From HGM12669 sp048527645 (GTDB lineage Bacteria > Bacillota > Clostridia > Oscillospirales > CAG-272): a stretch of 14,315 nt of DNA. The DNA lies in NCBI GenBank assembly GCA_048527645.1, contig DBGFNI010000017.1, positions 1 to 14,315 on the forward strand. Reading direction: 5' to 3'. A program made the position numbers and the translations under genes. Positions 7,436-12,786 of the stretch are shown piece after piece (within the stretch, counting starts at the first letter, position 1; every line of letters begins with the position of its first letter). The notes under the pieces were generated by a model. The model was not told where the DNA came from. It saw only the letters and a list, made by a program, of their open reading frames with translations, and made no database searches.

Positions 7436-7481
7436 AAACACCGCTGCAACGGAATGCGTAGGTTCCGAAGTAACGGTGTTT
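7436..7481 (-). terminator. Terminator-like hairpin after the aldehyde operon (copy R1 of a repeat)
   Basis: The outer arms AAACACCG (7436-7443) and CGGTGTTT (7474-7481) enclose a symmetric 6x6 internal loop and an inner stem CGGAA/TTCCG (7450-7454, 7463-7467). On the minus strand it is followed by TCTTTTCT, so it can end the leftward operon, whose last stop is at 7525. It resembles the hairpin at 10839-10890: both contain GCATTCCGT shortly before GGTGTTTTCTTTT on the minus strand. Confidence 0.7.
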
Positions 7482-7524
7482 ACTCTGAAAGCCGGCAAAT
7501 GAATACCGCTTGATTCTGCCAAAA

Positions 7525-8907
7525 TCATTTCAAGAATAGATGTAAAAGGGTTTTGTAAAGCTTGCTTTGATAGGGCTGATAACGCATCGGAAGATCAAGC
7601 CAGACCTTTTTGTCAACGATTGATTTGTAATGGGAAAAAGCGTCAAACCCGTCCTTGCCGTGATAGCTGCCCATTCCGCTCTCTCCCACGCCGCCGAAGC
7701 CCATTTCGCTTGTGGCAAGATGGATCACAACGTCGTTGATACAGCCGCCCCCGTAGGAAAGCTCTGTTGTGACGGTCTTTCTATGCTGTTTGTCGCCGGA
7801 AAAGAGATACAGTGCCAATGGCTTCGCTTGATTTTTGAGCGCGGATACAACGCTTTCAAAATGATCGAAGGTGATGATCGGCATAATCGGCCCGAAAATT
7901 TCCTCGCCCATAACCGCGTCCTCTGCCGTTACCCCATCCATCACCGTCGGCGCAATCTGACAGGTTTGGGGATTGGTTTCTCCGCCGAAAACGACCTTGC
8001 TGCTGTCGATCAAACCACACAGACGGGTAAAATGTTTTTCGTTGATGATCTTGCCGTAATCCTTGTTTTCCAGGGGCTTTTCGCCGTACTGCCGCTTTAT
8101 CTGCCGGATCACCTCGGTAATGAATTCTTCCTTTACGGAGCGCTCGCAAAGGATATAATCGGGTGCAACGCAGGTTTGACCGCAGTTGAGATATTTCCCG
8201 AATACGATCCTTTTCGCGGCAAGCCTTATGTTCGCACTTGCGTCAACGATGCAGGGACTTTTGCCGCCCAGCTCCAGAACGGCGGGAGTCAGATGCTCGG
8301 CGGTATGCCGCAGCACCTCTTTGCCGACTGCCTGGCTGCCCGTAAAGAATACAAAATCAAATTTCTGCTCCAGCAGCGCCGCATTTTCCGCTCTGCCGCC
8401 TGTCACGACCGCAATGTACTCGGGGGAGAAGCATTCGGTTATGATTTTTTCGATCATCCTGCTTGTCGCGGGGGAATAGGCGCTGGGCTTTACGATCGCG
8501 GTGTTCCCGGCGGCGATGGCGTCTGCCAGCGGCTCGATCGTCAAAAGAAAGGGATAGTTCCACGGACTCATAATCAGCGTGTTGCCGTAGGGCGTAGGTT
8601 GTCTGAAGCTGTGAGAGGGGAACTGTGCAAGAGGGGTATAGACCGTTTTCTTTTTGGCGAATCCTTTGGTGTGTCTGATCAAATATGAAATTTCGGACAG
8701 CACAAGACCGATTTCACACATAAAGCCTTCATAATGACTTTTGCCAAGGTCAGTTCTCAGCGCTTCGCTGATTTCATTTTCATATTTCTTGACAGCGGCA
8801 TAGAGTGTCTTTAACTTTGCGATACGGAAGGCAACCGGCAAGGTTGCGCCGCTGTGATAATAGTTTCGCTGTTTTTCAAGCAAGGCTTGTATTTCTTTCG
8901 CAGTCAT
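7525..8907 (-). CDS. Class-3-like aldehyde dehydrogenase, 460 aa
   Basis: NAD(P)-dependent oxidation of an aldehyde to a carboxylate is expected. The visible marks are N117 in SPWNYPF, the cofactor-site segment KPSAYSP (140-146), FFTGSQAVGKEV (188-198), the general base E212 in LELGGKSP and the catalytic C246 in NCGQTC. Length and residue spacing match the ALDH3 group (catalytic Cys near 243, Glu near 209). The C-terminal tail (YQPYQSKLYKTLLHLFLK) is amphipathic and could touch the membrane, as in fatty-aldehyde enzymes. The ATG at 8907 has GGAG nine bases upstream and follows the alcohol dehydrogenase stop by five bases. As third gene of the operon it probably removes aldehydes formed or shared by the dehydrogenase before it. 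The substrate is unknown. Confidence 0.93.
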   Translation of the reverse strand: MTAKEIQALLEKQRNYYHSGATLPVAFRIAKLKTLYAAVKKYENEISEALRTDLGKSHYEGFMCEIGLVLSEISYLIRHTKGFAKKKTVYTPLAQFPSHSFRQPTPYGNTLIMSPWNYPFLLTIEPLADAIAAGNTAIVKPSAYSPATSRMIEKIITECFSPEYIAVVTGGRAENAALLEQKFDFVFFTGSQAVGKEVLRHTAEHLTPAVLELGGKSPCIVDASANIRLAAKRIVFGKYLNCGQTCVAPDYILCERSVKEEFITEVIRQIKRQYGEKPLENKDYGKIINEKHFTRLCGLIDSSKVVFGGETNPQTCQIAPTVMDGVTAEDAVMGEEIFGPIMPIITFDHFESVVSALKNQAKPLALYLFSGDKQHRKTVTTELSYGGGCINDVVIHLATSEMGFGGVGESGMGSYHGKDGFDAFSHYKSIVDKKVWLDLPMRYQPYQSKLYKTLLHLFLK

Positions 8908-8912
8908 TTTTT

Positions 8913-10118
8913 TCAGCTCCAATCAGCAACTTGGTAATAAAAGCGTTCCAGCTCCTTCGCCGTCATAAGCTTCGGAACAGGATAGAGCGGGTTGGCCTCT
9001 TTTTCCGCGTTCTTTGCCATTGCCGGAATATCCGACGCTTTGATTCCTTCAAGCTTGTCCGGGATTCCCATTTTTCGGTTCAATTCCTTGATTTTAGTTA
9101 TAAAAATTTCCGCGGCTTCCCGATCCGTTTGCTCCGCGGTGCATACGCCCGCAGCGATACCCAGCCTGTGCAGCTTTTTATAAACGGTTTCGCCGTAGGC
9201 TGCAAGCACATACGGCATGATCACCGCGTTTGCAAGTCCGTGCGGCGTTCCGTACTGTCCGCCCAGCGAATGTGCAACGGCGTGAATATAGCCGACATAG
9301 GACTTTGAAAAAGCGACGCCCGCTTTGTACGCGGCGTGAAGCATGTTTTCTCTTGCAATGCGGTTTTGTCCGTCCTGATATGCCGCTTCGATGTTTTCAA
9401 ACACCAGCTTCACCGCGTCAAGGGCAAGCTGTCTTGTCTCCTTGGTGGTGGAGCGGCCGATGTATGCCTCCACCGCGTGGGTCAGCGCGTCCATGCCCGT
9501 TGTTGCGGTCAGTCCCCGGGGCAAAGAATCGGTCAGTGCAGGGTCTAAAACGGCATAATGCGGAATCAGAGGAAAGCTCATCAGCGCATATTTATGGTGC
9601 TTTTGACTGTCGGTGATCACCGCCGCAAGGGTGGTCTCACTGCCTGTTCCCGCAGTGGTGGGAATTGCGACAAGCGTGGGCAACGGGCGCAAAACCTTTA
9701 AAATCCCCTTCATTTTTCCGATGCTCTTTTTGGGGTATGCCGCTCTTGCGCCGACCGCCTTTGCGCAGTCTATCGAAGAACCTCCGCCCACGGCGATCAG
9801 ACAGTCGCAGGTGTTTGCGCGATAAAGCGCATATGCCGCTTCCACATTATCAACGGTTGGATTGGGACGGGTGTTGTCGTAGACAGTGCAGCGTATCCCC
9901 GAGGCATTCAAAGCATCTGTGACCGGCGCGGTCAGTCCGTTGTTGACGATGCCTTTGTCGGTAACGATCAGAACCGATTTGATTTTTTGATTTTTCAAAA
10001 TCGCGCCGAGCTTCGCGCTGCTATCGACGATTTCCGGCTCCCGGTAGGGCAGTATCGGCAATGCAATGCGAAAAACGGTTTGATAGATCCGGCAAAATAC
10101 AGATTTTGGAAAAAACAT
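8913..10118 (-). CDS. Iron-containing (group III) alcohol dehydrogenase, 401 aa
   Basis: It should interconvert an alcohol and an aldehyde with NAD(P)H. The nucleotide-binding loop GGGSSID is at 111-117, followed by IPTTAGTGSETT (152-163), which is diagnostic of the family. Four metal ligands are in place: D210 and H214 (GMDALTHAVEAY), H279 and H293 (IHAVAHSLGGQYGTPHG), with the same 4- and 14-residue spacings as in FucO. The ATG at 10118 is preferred; AAGGA lies ten bases upstream, and only one base separates it from the MarR stop codon. An in-frame TTG at 10142 would give eight more residues. Pairing with an aldehyde dehydrogenase under a MarR regulator points to aldehyde detoxification or interconversion. 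The true substrate cannot be told. Confidence 0.94.
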   Translation of the reverse strand: MFFPKSVFCRIYQTVFRIALPILPYREPEIVDSSAKLGAILKNQKIKSVLIVTDKGIVNNGLTAPVTDALNASGIRCTVYDNTRPNPTVDNVEAAYALYRANTCDCLIAVGGGSSIDCAKAVGARAAYPKKSIGKMKGILKVLRPLPTLVAIPTTAGTGSETTLAAVITDSQKHHKYALMSFPLIPHYAVLDPALTDSLPRGLTATTGMDALTHAVEAYIGRSTTKETRQLALDAVKLVFENIEAAYQDGQNRIARENMLHAAYKAGVAFSKSYVGYIHAVAHSLGGQYGTPHGLANAVIMPYVLAAYGETVYKKLHRLGIAAGVCTAEQTDREAAEIFITKIKELNRKMGIPDKLEGIKASDIPAMAKNAEKEANPLYPVPKLMTAKELERFYYQVADWS

Positions 10119-10119
10119 T

Positions 10120-10566
10120 TCAATCACATCCTTTGTTCGCAATCCTATCGAGACGCCGGCTGATCACCGAAAGACTGTGATAAAACTGCAGCCTTTGCGC
10201 CTCGGTCAATTCAACGCTGATTTCTTCAAGCACAGCGGCGATTTTGTCGGCAATCCTTTTGCCGATATCAAGACCTTTTTCTGTGAGTTTCAGCGGGCTT
10301 TTATACCGCTTGGCGGATTTGGTCTCGCATATCAGATAACCGTTTTTTTCAAGGTAGTCAAGCGAGCGAGAGACTGTTGCTTTATCCTCTGCACAGCGCT
10401 CGCATAGATCGGTCGCGGTGAGCCCACCCGATGTATAGAGGTAATAAAGGCAGGAAATATGCGAGCTTCTCAAACGGTATTCTGCCATTTCCTGATTTTT
10501 GATTTTGCGTATGTTGCGGCTGATGCGGTTAATCAGTACGGTAAAGGTTTCAAATCTTTCGGTCAA
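10120..10566 (-). CDS. MarR-family transcriptional regulator, 148 aa
   Basis: A winged helix-turn-helix spans about residues 38-98: LTATDLCERCAEDKATVSRSLDYLEKNGYL followed by a wing and KLTEKG, with flanking helices for dimerisation. The start is a TTG at 10566 with AGGAGGG six bases upstream, and the length is typical. It is the first gene of the operon with both dehydrogenases and very probably represses its own promoter, which lies within two near-identical palindromes (10585-10600 and 10615-10646). It has several cysteines (40, 55, 58, 80, 147), including C55-x-x-C58 in the DNA-reading region; reaction of these with electrophiles or oxidants could release the repressor. That is inference only. 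The ligand could equally be a small aromatic or aldehyde. Confidence 0.92.
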   Translation of the reverse strand: MTERFETFTVLINRISRNIRKIKNQEMAEYRLRSSHISCLYYLYTSGGLTATDLCERCAEDKATVSRSLDYLEKNGYLICETKSAKRYKSPLKLTEKGLDIGKRIADKIAAVLEEISVELTEAQRLQFYHSLSVISRRLDRIANKGCD

Positions 10567-10584
10567 ATGAATCCCTCCTCAACT

Positions 10585-10600
10585 TGTTGAACTTTCAACA
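10585..10600. promoter_or_regulatory. MarR operator A (proximal)
   Basis: TGTTGAA-CT-TTCAACA is a perfect 7-bp inverted repeat with a two-base centre. It matches the core of operator B (TGTTGAC-TT-GTCAACA) apart from one position per arm and lies directly after the predicted transcription start, where a bound repressor would block elongation or initiation. Confidence 0.8.
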
Positions 10601-10607
10601 GGTATGA

Positions 10608-10636
10608 AGTATAACGCAAACTTGTTGACTTGTCAA
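10608..10636 (-). promoter_or_regulatory. Consensus sigma-A promoter of the MarR/dehydrogenase operon
   Basis: On the minus strand a perfect TTGACA (10636-10631) and TATACT (10613-10608) are separated by 17 bases. The -35 hexamer lies inside operator B, so repressor and polymerase would compete. The predicted start is near 10601 and the leader is about 35 bases. Confidence 0.92.
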
Positions 10637-10646
10637 CAAGTTTGCG
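10615..10646. promoter_or_regulatory. MarR operator B, 32-bp perfect palindrome over the -35 region
   Basis: The arms CGCAAACTTGTTGAC (10615-10629) and their exact complement (10632-10646) flank a two-base TT centre. The inner TTGTTGAC/GTCAACAA is the likely MarR recognition core, and the extended outer arms are longer than most MarR sites need. It covers the -35 and most of the spacer. The centres of A and B are 38 bases apart. Confidence 0.88.
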
Positions 10647-10659
10647 GAGAAAAATTTAT

Positions 10660-10838
10660 GAGAAGCTCCGGTTCGGACTTGCAGTTGCTTCTTTCGGCAG
10701 GATCGCATTTGTCCGTAAGGGTCGGCTTTCGGATTCATGGTATGCATTCTTGCTTTTTGCAAACAAGACCGAACGGCAAAATAAAAAAAGCGACCTTGAA
10801 AAGCCGCATTAATACCGGGGGATTGGGATATATAAAAA
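10660..10838. other. Gene-free stretch upstream of the MarR operon
   Basis: An ATG at 10658 with GGAG eight bases upstream opens a 92-codon rightward frame to 10936. Its product resembles nothing I know, is rich in Arg, Ser and Leu, and runs through the hairpin repeat and the first hairpin array, so I do not call it a gene. No RNA gene is seen. Confidence 0.4.
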
Positions 10839-10890
10839 GAAAACACCACGGAATGCAAACCTTGCGGCTTCTGATTTCAATGGTGTTTTC
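10839..10890. repeat. Hairpin with GAAAACACC arms (copy R2 of the repeat at 7436-7481)
   Basis: The arms GAAAACACC (10839-10847) and GGTGTTTTC (10882-10890) form a perfect 9-bp stem. Read on the minus strand it ends GCATTCCGT-GGTGTTTTC-TTTTTATAT, closely parallel to copy R1 (GCATTCCGT, six extra bases, then GGTGTTTTC-TTTTCT). The shared text outside the stem argues for common descent. It may terminate leftward transcription. Confidence 0.65.
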
Positions 10891-10899
10891 AAGATCATA

Positions 10900-10980
10900 C
10901 AGCCTGCGGCTGATGAGATACGCCGCACGGCGATGAAATACACGCTTATGCGTGATGAGATACCGTCGCTTTGGCAACGG
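10900..10980. repeat. Short-hairpin array 1: four stem-loops joined by an ATGAGATA linker
   Basis: Successive stem-loops are CAGCC/GGCTG (10900-10912), CGCCG/CGGCG (10921-10932), CACGC/GCGTG (10941-10954) and CCGT/ACGG with an inner GC pair (10963-10980). The stems differ in sequence, but the linkers are nearly constant: ATGAGATA, ATGAAATA, ATGAGATA, then ATAAAAAA. Unit starts are 21, 20 and 22 bases apart, about two DNA helical turns. Conserved linkers with compensated, variable stems point to selection for structure or to an origin by hairpin-wise duplication. Confidence 0.75.
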
Positions 10981-11026
10981 ATAAAAAAGATATTTTGGCG
11001 CTTTTGGCTGATGACTTCGAACCTGC

Positions 11027-11058
11027 GTAATCGTTAAAAAATGATTAGGTTTTTTGTT
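11027..11058 (+). terminator. Possible weak terminator
   Basis: AATCGTT and AATGATT around an A-run form an imperfect AT-rich stem, followed on the plus strand by AGGTTTTTTGTTTTG. The T-run is convincing, the stem is not. Confidence 0.35.
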
Positions 11059-11100
11059 TTGGGAGCAAATCCGAACTTTCACTTTTTTCCGCACACTTCT

Positions 11101-11138
11101 TTACTATGGTAGTTTTAACCAAAGAATAAAAATAGTAA
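11101..11138. repeat. Inverted repeat before hairpin array 2
   Basis: TTACTAT (11101-11107) and ATAGTAA (11132-11138) enclose a smaller dyad GGT-AGTTTTA-ACC. It lies nine bases before array 2 and could mark the edge of a mobile repeat or a regulator site. I see no promoter that it would serve. Confidence 0.35.
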
Positions 11139-11146
11139 GGTGCTGG

Positions 11147-11314
11147 GTGATATTCTGCCAAAGGCAGAGTGGTATTTTCACTTCGTGAAAGTTATATTCA
11201 TGCTGTGCATAAGTGACATTATATTCGCCGCCAAAACACGCGAAGCGAATATCACTTGGGCGAAGTCCCAATATCACTGCGAAGCAATATAACTCGCCGT
11301 AAGGCGAATATAAC
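11147..11314. repeat. Short-hairpin array 2: about seven stem-loops with a GTGATATT linker that reverses midway
   Basis: The left half has linkers GTGATATT, GTGGTATT, GTTATATT and GTGACATT starting at 11147, 11169, 11191 and 11213 (exactly 22 bases apart). They separate stems TCTGCC/GGCAGA, TTTCAC/GTGAAA and ATGC/GCAT, each with a three-base loop. A larger unit with arms ATTCGC and GCGAAT (11223-11250) marks the turning point. The right half has linkers AATATCAC, AATATCAC, AATATAAC, AATATAAC (11248, 11270, 11286, 11307), the reverse complement of the left ones, around stems TTGGG/CCCAA, TGC/GCA and TCGCC/GGCGA. The whole array can therefore fold as many small hairpins or as one long linker-paired structure. 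It abuts the tRNA-Ser terminator. Confidence 0.78.
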
Positions 11315-11316
11315 TG

Positions 11317-11348
11317 AAAAAGACGATTGCCTTAGCAATCGTCTTTTT
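11317..11348 (-). terminator. Intrinsic terminator of the tRNA-Ser gene
   Basis: There is a perfect 14-bp inverted repeat (AAAAAGACGATTGC, loop of four) directly after the CCA end of the tRNA on the minus strand, with T-runs built into both stem ends, so it may also work in the other direction for any rightward transcript through the hairpin array. Confidence 0.92.
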
Positions 11349-11350
11349 CT

Positions 11351-11441
11351 TGGCGGAGAAAGAGAGATTCGAACTCTCGCGCCGGTTGCCCGACCTACAC
11401 CCTTAGCAGGGGCGCCTCTTCACCAACTTGAGTATTTCTCC
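11351..11441 (-). tRNA. tRNA-Ser, anticodon GCU
   Basis: On the minus strand the acceptor arms GGAGAAA (11441-11435) and TTTCTCC (11361-11355) pair fully and are followed by G and an encoded CCA (11353-11351). The anticodon loop CTGCTAA is closed by CGCCC/GGGTG and gives anticodon GCU (reads AGC/AGU). A long variable arm (GTCGGGCAACCGGC), typical of serine tRNAs, precedes the T-arm GAGAG-TTCGAAT-CTCTC. The gene is transcribed alone from its own promoter and ends at the adjacent terminator. Confidence 0.97.
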
Positions 11442-11506
11442 AAACGTCGGCGGTGCTTCCGTCCAAGGATACCGGTCTGCTAACCCGCTTGTATCCATGT
11501 GTGGCT

Positions 11507-11535
11507 ATTATAGCATAAGCATCGGTATATTTCAA
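11507..11535 (-). promoter_or_regulatory. Consensus promoter of the tRNA-Ser gene
   Basis: On the minus strand TTGAAA (11535-11530) and a perfect TATAAT (11512-11507) are separated by 17 bases. The predicted start near 11500 leaves a 5' leader of about 60 bases, which contains a GGATAC/GTATCC stem and must be removed by RNase P. Confidence 0.92.
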
Positions 11536-11870
11536 GCGTTTTCCGTAAAAGTCACAAATTGTTCATAAACGGAAAGCACGGCGCTGCGGCACGGAAAAAT
11601 GCAGCGCCGGCAAGCGCGGAACGCACAGCGGCGCGCGGAAAAACAAACGGGAAATGCGGGCGGCGGAGCGGAAAAGGGTTGCGGGGTGCAAAGGGCGCGC
11701 CGACGGGGCAAAGCGTGTGGGAATCGGCAAGGCGCGAGGGGATCAGCAAAGCGCGAGGAACCGACAATGGGCGCGAACATTGACAGCGCAAAGCGGGCAG
11801 AGGGGCTGCGCGCATGGGCAAGCAGAGGCGGCGGGACGTCTGCGGCTGCGAGAGGTGTTTTGAAACAGAC
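11536..11870. other. Purine-rich GC-rich stretch without a recognisable gene
   Basis: The plus strand is strikingly rich in A and G with many GCGC and AAAG words. A 13-base near-repeat GCAAGGCGCGAGG / GCAAAGCGCGAGG occurs at 11727-11739 and 11746-11758. Open frames exist on both strands, but their products are Arg/Ala/Gly- or Pro/Arg-rich and have no convincing ribosome binding site. I see no RNA gene. Confidence 0.5.
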
Positions 11871-11908
11871 AAAAAAGCAGGCGCGCGGGGTGTCCGGCGC
11901 GCCTGCTT
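11871..11908 (-). terminator. Intrinsic terminator of the HAD gene
   Basis: The 12-bp arms AAGCAGGCGCGC (11875-11886) and GCGCGCCTGCTT (11897-11908) are followed on the minus strand by TTTTTTGTCTG. It lies 20 bases after the stop codon of the phosphatase gene. Confidence 0.93.
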
Positions 11909-11928
11909 GCAGAAAAAAGGCGGGGGCA

Positions 11929-12675
11929 TTAATCAGTTGCGGCGCTGTGCATCAGAAGCCGTATCATATCCGCGACTGTGGGCACCTGATGACGGGCGTG
12001 CGCCTTGACGGCGTCAACGGCGTTGTTCACGGCAAAGCCGTCAAATGCTTCAATCATGACAAGGTCATTGTGATTGTCGCCGACGGTGTGAACATTCTCC
12101 TCGGGGATACCGAACAGCTCCGCCGTCCGGCGCACGCCGGTGGCCTTGCTGATCCGGCTTTTCACCGTGTCAATCGCCCTGCCGTTCGCATATGCGCTGA
12201 GCACGCCGCGGTAGCGTGTATTGAGCAGTTCTGCGATCCGCACGGCGTCCTCGTCGCTTTTGCAGACACAGCTGATCTGCGCAAAGGCGTCAACGCCGTC
12301 GCAAAAGGCGGGCAGCGCCCGCTCCCACCCGTCTCCCAGCGACAGTTCGCGGCTGAATGCCGTGGTGTGCAGACTTGCATGCTGTGCGCCCGCCTGCGCA
12401 AGTGTACGGACAAAGCCGGGAATCAGCGCGGGGGCGTTCTCCTCGGAGAACACGACCTTTCCGTCGACGATACAGACCGCGCCGTTGAGGCACAGCATAT
12501 AATCCGATGCAAAGCCGCGGTGTTGCAGCTCCTGCCAAAGCGCAGGATTTCTTCCCGTGACGATGCCGAAGCGGTTGCCATCGGCGCGCCAGCTTTGCAC
12601 GGCTTGGATGTTTTCCTCCAAAGAGACGGTGAAGGTTCCGTCAAAATCGGAGGCGATGAGGTGTTGTGCGGACAT
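11929..12675 (-). CDS. Cof-like HAD-superfamily hydrolase, 248 aa
   Basis: All four HAD motifs are visible: nucleophile and acid D10 and D12 in SDFDGTF; the Thr of VTGRN (motif II, about 47-51); a lysine in TVKSRISKATGV (motif III region); and GDNHNDLVMIEAFDGFAV (motif IV, metal-binding aspartates). The cap domain between motifs II and III and the overall length fit the type II (Cof/YbiV-like) group, which usually removes phosphate from sugar phosphates or similar small molecules in the cytoplasm. The ATG at 12675 with AGGAG seven bases upstream is chosen; the open frame extends 25 codons further upstream without a ribosome binding site. I find no clear promoter between it and the permease gene, so read-through from that gene is possible. 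The substrate is unknown. Confidence 0.92.
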   Translation of the reverse strand: MSAQHLIASDFDGTFTVSLEENIQAVQSWRADGNRFGIVTGRNPALWQELQHRGFASDYMLCLNGAVCIVDGKVVFSEENAPALIPGFVRTLAQAGAQHASLHTTAFSRELSLGDGWERALPAFCDGVDAFAQISCVCKSDEDAVRIAELLNTRYRGVLSAYANGRAIDTVKSRISKATGVRRTAELFGIPEENVHTVGDNHNDLVMIEAFDGFAVNNAVDAVKAHARHQVPTVADMIRLLMHSAATD

Positions 12676-12730
12676 GCAATACTCCTGTAAAAAATGATCT
12701 GTCAGCGAAAGGGGAACGTATAACAGCAAG

Positions 12731-12763
12731 CCGATCACCGCCGGTATCATCGGCGGTGATCGG
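12731..12763 (-). terminator. Stem-loop between the permease and HAD genes
   Basis: CCGATCACCGCCG (12731-12743) and its exact complement (12751-12763) form a 13-bp stem with a 7-base loop, 24 bases after the permease stop. No T-run follows on the minus strand (CTTGCTGTTATAC), so it may be a weak terminator or an mRNA-stabilising structure that lets some transcripts continue into the HAD gene. Confidence 0.6.
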
Positions 12764-12786
12764 AAGCATATGAAGGGGATTGCGGA

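Noticed and set aside
7371..7459. Separate protein tail in another frame (LFEEYPRGKIDLKTPRKH...)
   Set aside because: It looks protein-like but has no start, no family resemblance I can name, and overlaps the end of the recombinase remnant and hairpin R1.
10658..10936. Rightward 92-codon gene divergent from the MarR gene, with a passable ribosome binding site
   Set aside because: It runs through the hairpin repeat R2 and into array 1, has no recognisable protein character, and no promoter faces it clearly.
10900..11314. CRISPR array
   Set aside because: The conserved units are only 8 bases, the variable parts are 4-6 bp self-complementary hairpins instead of foreign-derived spacers, and no cas gene is present.
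11351..11441. tRNA-Ser 3' end as an integration attachment site
   Set aside because: I found no second copy of the tRNA 3' end near the recombinase remnant or elsewhere in the window; serine recombinases also do not usually use tRNA genes.
11599..12690. Rightward open frame opposite the HAD gene
   Set aside because: It is antisense to a gene with all four HAD motifs; the extra N-terminal part is low-complexity Arg/Ala-rich sequence.
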